Source: Candidatus Marinamargulisbacteria bacterium SCGC AG-343-D04 (lineage in GTDB: Bacteria; Margulisbacteria; Marinamargulisbacteria; GCA-2716485; GCA-002719695). Taken from it: a DNA stretch of 5,023 bases. The notes under the pieces were generated by a model that searched no databases, was not told where the DNA came from, and saw nothing but the letters and a program-made list of their open reading frames with translations. Of this stretch, positions 1 to 5,023 are shown in pieces (positions within the stretch are counted from its first letter, which is position 1; every line of letters starts with the position of its first letter). The stretch covers positions 1-5,023 of the forward strand of contig QFBQ01000069.1 in NCBI GenBank assembly GCA_003265885.1, read 5' to 3'. The translations under genes and the position numbers were made by a program.

Positions 1-32
1 TTCTTGATAATATAGCCAGTGGTAAGAAATAA
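1..32 (+). CDS. Possible C-terminal end of an upstream gene (partial)
   Basis: Reading from base 3, the plus strand gives LDNIASGKK followed by TAA at 30-32. This looks like an ordinary polar protein tail, but nine codons cannot identify a protein. The other two plus frames stop earlier (TGA at 5-7, TAG at 13-15). No reverse-strand start codon (ATG, GTG or TTG) lies in the first 45 bases, so a divergent gene does not begin here. If real, the upstream gene points the same way as clpC and ends about 256 bases before it. It could equally be non-coding sequence. Confidence 0.25.
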   Translation, partial: LDNIASGKK

Positions 33-68
33 AAGTGGAGTGAGTTCTAAAAACTAAGACCCTATCAG

Positions 69-107
69 ATGTTTACTTAATGTAAGCATTTTATATCTTG
101 TGTAAGA
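69..107. repeat. Two imperfect palindromes sharing TGTAAG at 20-base spacing
   Basis: The first palindrome has 8-base arms at 69-76 and 82-89 around loop TTAAT; all pairs match except T72/G86, which would be a wobble pair in RNA. The second is shorter, TCTT (96-99) and AAGA (104-107) around GTGT. TGTAAG occurs at 81-86 and again at 101-106, exactly 20 bases apart, close to two helical turns. Both copies are also read as CTT-N(2-3)-TGTAAG (76-86 and 97-106 roughly). This could be a paired operator on one DNA face, or remnants of RNA hairpins ending the upstream transcript. Chance is possible in such AT-rich sequence. Confidence 0.35.
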
Positions 108-116
108 CTGTTTTTT
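96..116 (+). terminator. Weak terminator-like hairpin plus T-run
   Basis: A 4-base-pair stem (TCTT/AAGA, loop GTGT) is followed by CTG and six T residues at 111-116. The order, hairpin then T-run, is that of an intrinsic terminator and would suit the end of an upstream gene. The stem is short and AT-rich, so it would be weak. The larger palindrome at 69-89, followed by TTTTATAT, is an alternative or supporting structure. Confidence 0.2.
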
Positions 117-119
117 AGA

Positions 120-147
120 TTTATTCAAAGATAAAAAGCCTTATAAT
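120..147 (+). promoter_or_regulatory. Candidate promoter for the clpC-radA operon
   Basis: A perfect TATAAT lies at 142-147. The best -35 at normal spacing is TTTATT (120-125, 16-base spacer), which matches TTGACA at only three of six positions. Transcription would then begin near 154 and leave a leader of about 135 bases before clpC. In sequence this AT-rich, a lone TATAAT is weak evidence; TATATT at 182-187 is an alternative without a good -35 box. Confidence 0.3.
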
Positions 148-288
148 GTTATTTTTAGATAAATATCCTTCCGACAAACGGTATATTAAGCTTTATTTCC
201 TGCCAGAAGCCTGCTTTGAACAAAAAAATCAGTAAATAAATGAAATCAGCTTGCTTCTTAAAGACTCATGAATTATTATTAAATTAAG

Positions 289-2760
289 ATGTTTTCTAGG
301 TTTACAGAAAAAGCTATTCAGGCCATTATGCTTGCGCAAGAAGAGGCTAAGCGATTCCACCATAGTTATGTGGGGACAGAGCATATACTTTTGGGCATTA
401 TTGGAGAGGTGGATAACGTAGTAGTGAAGTCCTTGCAAGAAATGGGTTTTACCCCTGATCAGATTACCAATGCTATAGAAGAGAGACTCGAATATGGGGG
501 GATTACCTCTGAATTTGGCAATATACCATTTACTCAACAGGCGAAACAGATTTTGACATATGCCTGGGATGAAGCTCGAAAACTGGGTCACAATTACGTC
601 AATGTGGAGCATTTATTTTTATCTGTATTTAGAGATCCTACGTCAATTGCGGCTAGAGTATTAGCTGAATTGGGGATAGAGGTAACGGCATTTAAGAATG
701 TTTTATTTAAATCCTTGGGGGAACGGGTATCTGCGACTCAAAAAATTACAACATCGGCCCCTACGCCGACATTGGATTTATTTGGAAGAGATTTAACATG
801 GCTGGCACGAGAAGATAAGTTAGATCCAGTAGTAGGGAGAAAAAATGAAATAGAGCGTATTATCCAAATTTTGTGTCGCCGTAGTAAGAATAACCCGGTT
901 CTTACAGGGGAGCCCGGTGTAGGAAAAACGGCTATAGTGGAAGGCCTTGCTCAAAAAATTTGTTCGGAAGATATACCAGAAAAATTACAAAACAAGCGTG
1001 TTATTTCCTTGGATTTAGGGTTGTTGGTTGCGGGAACAAAGTATCGAGGAGAGTTTGAAGATAGAGTCAAGAAAGTGATGGAAGAAGTTCGAAAAGCTGG
1101 AAATATTATTGTGTTTGTGGACGAGCTGCATACGATTATAGGTACGGGTGGATCAGAAGGAAGTTTAGACGCAGCGAATTTATTTAAGCCGGCTTTGGCT
1201 AGAGGCGAGTTGCAATGTATTGGAGCGACAACCTTAGAGGAATATAGAAAGCATATTGAAGGAGATGGGGCCTTAGAGCGGCGATTTCAGTCCGTTTTGG
1301 TGGAAGAGCCTGCTGCAGATGAAACCTTAGAAATTTTAAAAGGGATTAGAAAGCGTTACGAAGACTACCATAAAGTCACGATTACGGATGAAGCCTTATC
1401 AGAAGCTGTTTTCTTATCTAATAGATATATTACTGAACGATTTTTGCCTGATAAAGCAGTGGATGTTATTGACGAAGCGGCTGCTAAAATAATGTTGAAA
1501 ACAACAAGCATTCCTCAGAAAGCAAAGCTCTTGTTGGAAGAGAAAGATCAGGTAAATAAAGAACTCAAAGAAGCAGAAAAAGAAAACGACAAAGAGCGAG
1601 TACAGTTAATTACCGAAAAAAGAGAGACGATACTGACAGATTTAAAAGCGTTCCCTGCTGAAAAGCTAAAGGTAGGAGAGCCTATTGTAGATGAAAAGGT
1701 GATAGCAGAAGTGGTATCCGCGTGGACGAAGATTCCCATTACCAAGATTACAGCAGAAGAGACCAAGCGATTAATTAAAATGGAAGAGGATATTAAGCAG
1801 TATATTGTTGGACAAGATGATGCTGTGCAAGCCTTATCAAGATCGGTAAAGCGAGCAAAAGTAGGATTGAAAGATCCTAAGAGACCGATGGGATCCTTTT
1901 TATTTTTGGGGCCAACAGGAGTGGGTAAATCTGAATTGGCAAAGCGATTAGCTGAGTACTTATTTGGAAGTCGAGATAATTTGATTCGTATTGACATGTC
2001 AGAGTATATGGAAAAGCATACGGTTTCGAGATTGATTGGGTCGCCTCCTGGCTATGTTGGGTTTAATGAGGGTGGGCAATTGTCTGAACCTGTAAGACGA
2101 AAACCCTATTCGGTTGTGTTATTTGATGAGTTAGAAAAGGCATCCCCTGATGTTTTGAATGTATTATTACAAATTTTAGATGATGGACGATTAACAGATT
2201 CTTCTGGACGAACGGTTAATTTTAAAAACACGATTGTGGTCATGACGTCTAATATTGGGAGTAAGCATATTCATCAAGAGACATCCTTTGGATTTGTAGA
2301 TCCATCTCATGTTGAAGAAACAAAATATGAAGCATTAAAAACAAAATTAAACGTAGAGTTAAAAGAAAACTTTAAACCGGAATTTTTAAACAGGATAGAC
2401 GATATCATTATCTTTAAAGCTTTAAATAAAGAAAATATGTTTGAGATTTTAGATGTCATGTTAGATGAAATTAAAGATCGGTTAAAAGAGCAAGAAATTG
2501 TGATTGAGTATGATAAAAAAGTGAAGAAGTATTTGGTAGAAAAAGGGTATGATCAAAAGTTAGGAGCAAGACCTTTGAGACGGTCTATTCAAGAACATTT
2601 TGAAGATGTCCTAGCAGATTGTTTATTGAAATTTGGAGCTCATTCAAATATAACCGCAAAAGCTACCGTAAAAAATAAGAAAGTATCCTTTGAGATCACT
2701 AAAAAGAGAGCCCGTGCAAAGAAAGCCTCTCCTAAAAAACAACTTGTAAACGCTAAGTAA
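289..2760 (+). CDS. clpC: ClpC, AAA+ unfoldase subunit of the Clp protease
   Basis: Cytoplasmic Hsp100 ATPase; family members form hexamers that unfold proteins and thread them into ClpP. At 823 aa it has normal ClpC length. Visible parts: double Clp N-domain (about 3-145) with TEH at 30-32 and VEH at 106-108, whose glutamates E31 and E107 match the phospho-arginine pocket of Bacillus ClpC; first AAA+ domain with Walker A GEPGVGKT (207-214), pore loop KYRGEFE (251-257), Walker B VFVDEL (275-280) and arginine pair 331-332; short middle domain (about 405-465); second AAA+ domain with Walker A GPTGVGKS (541-548), pore loop GSPPGYVG (584-591), Walker B LFDE (611-614), arginine finger R702 and sensor-2 GARPLRR (759-765). 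FGF at 667-669 sits where ClpP-binding ATPases have their hydrophobic-G-hydrophobic tripeptide, so ClpP partnering is inferred. The start MFSRFTEKA is the family's usual beginning. No Shine-Dalgarno precedes it. Oddities: the UVR-like part of the middle domain is degenerate and the C-terminus is a basic tail (805-823). The short middle domain and N-terminus argue against ClpB and ClpA. Confidence 0.97.
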   Translation: MFSRFTEKAIQAIMLAQEEAKRFHHSYVGTEHILLGIIGEVDNVVVKSLQEMGFTPDQITNAIEERLEYGGITSEFGNIPFTQQAKQILTYAWDEARKLGHNYVNVEHLFLSVFRDPTSIAARVLAELGIEVTAFKNVLFKSLGERVSATQKITTSAPTPTLDLFGRDLTWLAREDKLDPVVGRKNEIERIIQILCRRSKNNPVLTGEPGVGKTAIVEGLAQKICSEDIPEKLQNKRVISLDLGLLVAGTKYRGEFEDRVKKVMEEVRKAGNIIVFVDELHTIIGTGGSEGSLDAANLFKPALARGELQCIGATTLEEYRKHIEGDGALERRFQSVLVEEPAADETLEILKGIRKRYEDYHKVTITDEALSEAVFLSNRYITERFLPDKAVDVIDEAAAKIMLKTTSIPQKAKLLLEEKDQVNKELKEAEKENDKERVQLITEKRETILTDLKAFPAEKLKVGEPIVDEKVIAEVVSAWTKIPITKITAEETKRLIKMEEDIKQYIVGQDDAVQALSRSVKRAKVGLKDPKRPMGSFLFLGPTGVGKSELAKRLAEYLFGSRDNLIRIDMSEYMEKHTVSRLIGSPPGYVGFNEGGQLSEPVRRKPYSVVLFDELEKASPDVLNVLLQILDDGRLTDSSGRTVNFKNTIVVMTSNIGSKHIHQETSFGFVDPSHVEETKYEALKTKLNVELKENFKPEFLNRIDDIIIFKALNKENMFEILDVMLDEIKDRLKEQEIVIEYDKKVKKYLVEKGYDQKLGARPLRRSIQEHFEDVLADCLLKFGAHSNITAKATVKNKKVSFEITKKRARAKKASPKKQLVNAK

Positions 2761-2763
2761 ATG
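2758..2763 (+). promoter_or_regulatory. clpC stop / radA start junction (TAAATG)
   Basis: The TAA ending clpC is followed at once by the ATG of radA, with no base between. The preceding 20 bases contain no GGAG-like element, so radA is probably translated by ribosomes that finish clpC (stop-restart coupling) or by a Shine-Dalgarno-independent route. The start itself is well supported because the zinc-finger residues of RadA begin ten codons later. Confidence 0.6.
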
Positions 2764-4119
2764 GCCCCTAAAGTTATCACGCGATATGAATGCCAGTCAT
2801 GTGGGGCTAGCTATTTAAAATGGCTAGGGCAATGTGAAAAATGTGATAACTGGAACACCTTAGTAGAAATTAGAGAAGAGAAAACGGCATCTAGAAAACA
2901 TCATGTAAAAAAAGCAATCAAATCTGAGAAGTTGCAGGAAGTTCAGCAGGAGGATATTTCGTTTTATCCTACAAGGATGAGGGAATTGGATACGGTGTTG
3001 GGGCAAGGTCTGGTGAAAGGGTCTGTGGTGTTGCTAGGAGGAGAGCCTGGAGTGGGGAAATCTACCTTATCGTTACAAATTGCACAGCAGTGTGCGACGT
3101 TACAGCATAAAGTGTTGTATGTGTCGGCAGAAGAGTCTGCGAGCCAGATCAAGATTAGGGCGGAGCGATTGGGGCTGTTGCCAGAGTTAGTGTGGGTCTA
3201 TTCTCAGACGAATATGTTGTCGATTATTAAAGAGTGCGAGGTCATTGATCCGGACATTATTATATTGGATTCTATTCAGGTGGTCTTTCATCCGGAATTA
3301 ACGGCAATTGAAGGAACGGTGAGTCAGGTTAGACAGTGTGCAAGTACATTGATCAATTGGATTAAAGAGAACAATAAATCTGCGATTATGATAGGCCATA
3401 TCACGAAAGAGGGGCAGATTGCAGGCCCTAAAACCTTGGAACATTTGGTAGATGTTATTTTATATTTAGAGGGAGATAGACACCATCAGCATCGTATCTT
3501 GAGATGTCAAAAAAACAGGTATGGGTCTACGGATAATATAGGGATGTTTGAGATGAAGAAAGTAGGATTACTGCCTTTAGAAGATCCTTCACAGTGTTTT
3601 AGACAAGATAAAGACAATGCGATGTCGGGATCTGCGATAACACCTTATTCTGAAGGAGGGCGGATTTTATTGGTGGAAGTACAGGCATTGGCGGTAGAGT
3701 CGGGATATGGGATGGCAAAGCGAAACTTTGTGGGAGTGAGTCCGCATAGAGCGAATGTGTTGATAGCGGCTTTAGATAAATTGGTAAAGTTACGTTTAGC
3801 GGCGCATGATATTTTTGTGAGTTTGATAGGGGGGCTTCGTGTGACAGACCCGTCGATAGATTGCGCCATTATTGTGGCAATTGTATCGTCATTAAAGCAG
3901 GTTCCGATAGACGACAGGTGGGGGATTTGTGGAGAAGTAGGATTAACGGGAGAAGTGAGACCTATTCCTCATTGTGAGAAGCGAGTAAAAGAGCTTAAAA
4001 AGCATGGATTCAAGGCCTGTATAGTACCCAAGAAAAACAAAAGCCCACAGCTAGAAAAAGAAAATTTTGAAATTCACTATGTTAGCCATATAATAGAAGT
4101 AATGCGGTTATTATTTTAA
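2761..4119 (+). CDS. radA: RadA, DNA repair / branch migration ATPase
   Basis: RadA (Sms) is a DnaB-like/RecA-like ATPase that acts with RecA on branched DNA, driving strand exchange and branch migration in recombination repair. The 452 aa are full family length. Visible parts: N-terminal four-cysteine zinc finger (C11, C14, C25, C28); RecA-like domain with Walker A GEPGVGKS (94-101), Walker B IIILDS (166-171, D170) and the RadA signature KNRYG (251-255, usually KNRFG); Lon-like C-terminal domain (about 290-452) with LLVEVQAL (303-310), GGLRVTDPSIDCA (357-369) and GEVGLTGEVRPI (391-402). It lacks the Ser-Lys protease pair of true Lon, as RadA proteins do. The helix after the VEVQAL strand reads GVSPHRANVLIAALDK (325-340) where relatives have a G-D-x-N-R-like sequence, a local divergence. 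It abuts clpC directly and is probably translationally coupled to it. Its middle is more GC-rich and much richer in G than the end of clpC. Confidence 0.97.
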   Translation: MAPKVITRYECQSCGASYLKWLGQCEKCDNWNTLVEIREEKTASRKHHVKKAIKSEKLQEVQQEDISFYPTRMRELDTVLGQGLVKGSVVLLGGEPGVGKSTLSLQIAQQCATLQHKVLYVSAEESASQIKIRAERLGLLPELVWVYSQTNMLSIIKECEVIDPDIIILDSIQVVFHPELTAIEGTVSQVRQCASTLINWIKENNKSAIMIGHITKEGQIAGPKTLEHLVDVILYLEGDRHHQHRILRCQKNRYGSTDNIGMFEMKKVGLLPLEDPSQCFRQDKDNAMSGSAITPYSEGGRILLVEVQALAVESGYGMAKRNFVGVSPHRANVLIAALDKLVKLRLAAHDIFVSLIGGLRVTDPSIDCAIIVAIVSSLKQVPIDDRWGICGEVGLTGEVRPIPHCEKRVKELKKHGFKACIVPKKNKSPQLEKENFEIHYVSHIIEVMRLLF

Positions 4120-4139
4120 AAAATGTGTAATGATAACAG

Positions 4140-5023
4140 ATGGATACTACAGAAATTACGAATATTGTCGAAAAGATTAGAAACCCTGCTACTCGGTGGG
4201 ACGGACTTGTAGAGCTAAAAAATATAAAAGAAATCACAGACGAAGAGACATTAATAGAGTACTGTGATGACCAGTTATGGATTATTCGTTGGGTTATTAT
4301 AGAAAAAATAGGGGATTTGGGTATTTCTTCGTGTACAGAAAAGTGTTTTGAGAAGTTATCTGATACGGATGCGCATGTAGTAAGAAATGCAGAAAAGGCA
4401 TTATTTAAGTTTTTTAGCCGATCGATAGACTTGGCGATTCATCAATTAGACAACAGTGGTGAACGGATGCGGTCTTGTTGTGAAGCGTATATTAAAGAGA
4501 ATCTTTTGAATCATATAGAGGCTATAGAAAAAGCGATTTTAACGTGCAATATAGTCATAGCGAATAAGCTGATGTTGTTGGTGTTTCAGAATGAAGACAT
4601 AGATAGTGAAGACTTATTTTTGAGAGCGACACAGGTTGAGACGGTAAGAAAGCATGCCATTATGATGTTGGCATTGAAGCAATCAACACGAGCGATCCCT
4701 TATTTTATTCATTTATATGAAACAGGGTCTTTAAAGAGGCATATTGTGGAATCGATTAAGCAAATGGATCCAACAATAGCATTTCCTATACTTATAGACT
4801 ACTTACCTCTCAAAGAGAGCAAAGAAAATGTTAAAGAGATCATTATCAAGGTAGATAAGCCCATAGTTCCATTTTTAATAGATCGAATATCAGATGAAAG
4901 ATTAAGAGAATCTATTATCGACATCTTAAAGAAAGGCAGTTTGACCTTACCTATTTATACAATATTAGAAAAAAAGGTAGAGGAAAACCCCGCGTTAGAA
5001 GCTCATATTCGATTAGAAGAGTT
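4140..5023 (+). CDS. HEAT-repeat protein, function unknown (3' end outside window)
   Basis: An open frame of 294 codons starts at ATG 4140 and runs off the window, so the C-terminus is missing. No other start fits: in-frame GTG 4125 is followed at once by TAA. The product is predicted all-helical, with no signal peptide or membrane segment, so probably cytoplasmic. It shows tandem helix pairs of HEAT type, clearest at 34-61 (DDQLWIIRWVIIEKIGDLG at the second helix), 65-92 (DTDAHVVRNAEKAL), 95-120, 169-210 and 241-266 (PIVPFLIDRISDERLRESI). The D-x(3-5)-V/I-R pattern before the second helix is characteristic. HEAT arrays usually bind proteins, sometimes nucleic acids; no catalytic motif is seen. 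Six cysteines (42, 65, 69, 113, 114, 136) are not arranged as a clear metal site. It follows radA by 20 bases with no Shine-Dalgarno, so it is likely the third gene of the operon. It is not DisA, which holds this place in Bacillus. Confidence 0.85.
   Translation, partial: MDTTEITNIVEKIRNPATRWDGLVELKNIKEITDEETLIEYCDDQLWIIRWVIIEKIGDLGISSCTEKCFEKLSDTDAHVVRNAEKALFKFFSRSIDLAIHQLDNSGERMRSCCEAYIKENLLNHIEAIEKAILTCNIVIANKLMLLVFQNEDIDSEDLFLRATQVETVRKHAIMMLALKQSTRAIPYFIHLYETGSLKRHIVESIKQMDPTIAFPILIDYLPLKESKENVKEIIIKVDKPIVPFLIDRISDERLRESIIDILKKGSLTLPIYTILEKKVEENPALEAHIRLEE

Larger units (their letters stand above)
33..288. other. AT-rich intergenic leader upstream of clpC
   Basis: No frame on either strand gives a convincing gene here; an antisense frame that enters it from the clpC side is a shadow. 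The stretch is rich in A and T runs and holds paired imperfect palindromes (69-107), a T-run (111-116) and a TATAAT box (142-147). Short AAGC/GCTT elements occur at 188-193, 207-216 and 247-256 (the last two nearly the same ten bases, 40 apart), which could form only small hairpins. I looked for the usual stress operators of clp operons, the CtsR heptad repeat and the HrcA/CIRCE inverted repeat, and saw neither. No tRNA-like or riboswitch-like fold was recognised. Confidence 0.7.

Noticed and set aside
188..256. Structured RNA or riboswitch from the AAGC/GCTT elements
   Set aside because: Stems would be about four base pairs with tiny loops, and no conserved riboswitch core was recognised.
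33..288. CtsR or CIRCE heat-shock operator before clpC
   Set aside because: No tandem GTCAAA heptads and no TTAGCACTC/GAGTGCTAA inverted repeat are present; a single TCAAA at 124-129 is not enough.
229..612. Minus-strand open frame of 127 codons overlapping the clpC start
   Set aside because: It lies antisense to the conserved ClpC N-domain, resembles no protein I know, and would extend into the leader only by chance.
1548..1997. Minus-strand open frame of 149 codons inside clpC
   Set aside because: Fully antisense to the ClpC middle domain and second Walker A region; serine-rich low-complexity product typical of a shadow frame.
2964..3152. Minus-strand open frame of 62 codons inside radA
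   Set aside because: Antisense to the RadA Walker A region with no own signals.
3645..3869. Minus-strand open frame of 74 codons inside radA
   Set aside because: Antisense to the conserved Lon-like domain; no start signal or recognisable product.
4120..4139. Terminator or promoter between radA and the HEAT-repeat gene
   Set aside because: The gap is only 20 bases, has no inverted repeat and no T-run, so read-through is the simpler reading.
1..5023. Mobile element, CRISPR array or phage genes
   Set aside because: No transposase, integrase, spaced direct repeats or terminal inverted repeats; the content is conserved housekeeping genes.

Overview
The window is an AT-rich bacterial segment that uses the standard code: all TGA, TAG and TAA codons inside the three reading frames are avoided and Trp is TGG. 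It carries one tightly packed plus-strand gene cluster: clpC (AAA+ unfoldase of the ClpCP protease), radA (RecA-like/Lon-like DNA repair helicase) and a HEAT-repeat gene that runs off the right edge. The ClpC start (MFSRFTEKAIQAIMLAQEEA) and the clpC-radA pairing fit a Gram-positive or Cyanobacteria-related lineage, possibly an uncultured cyanobacterial sister group. That placement is inference; the window holds no rRNA or other firm taxonomic marker.

Layout. Positions 1-32 may hold the last codons of an upstream plus-strand gene. Positions 33-288 are a very AT-rich, gene-free leader. It holds a pair of imperfect palindromes that share TGTAAG exactly 20 bases apart, a T-run behind the second one, and a TATAAT box at 142-147 that is the best promoter candidate for the operon. 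clpC follows at 289-2760, radA at 2761-4119 with no intervening base (TAA then ATG), and the HEAT-repeat gene from 4140 after a 20-base gap. None of the three starts has a recognisable Shine-Dalgarno sequence. No terminator or promoter space exists between the genes, so they are probably one transcript.

How the genes fit together. ClpC would unfold damaged or tagged proteins and feed them to ClpP (encoded elsewhere). RadA would process recombination intermediates during DNA repair. The two are neighbours in many bacteria, in Bacillus within ctsR-mcsA-mcsB-clpC-radA-disA. Here ctsR, mcsA and mcsB do not lie directly upstream and the gene after radA is not disA, so stress control and adaptor usage probably differ. 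The HEAT-repeat protein has no assignable function beyond a likely protein-binding scaffold.

Overall this is mostly a conserved housekeeping region. I see no clear new system. The points worth a second look are the degenerate middle domain of ClpC, the HEAT-repeat gene in the disA position, the lack of ribosome binding sites, and the paired palindromes upstream.
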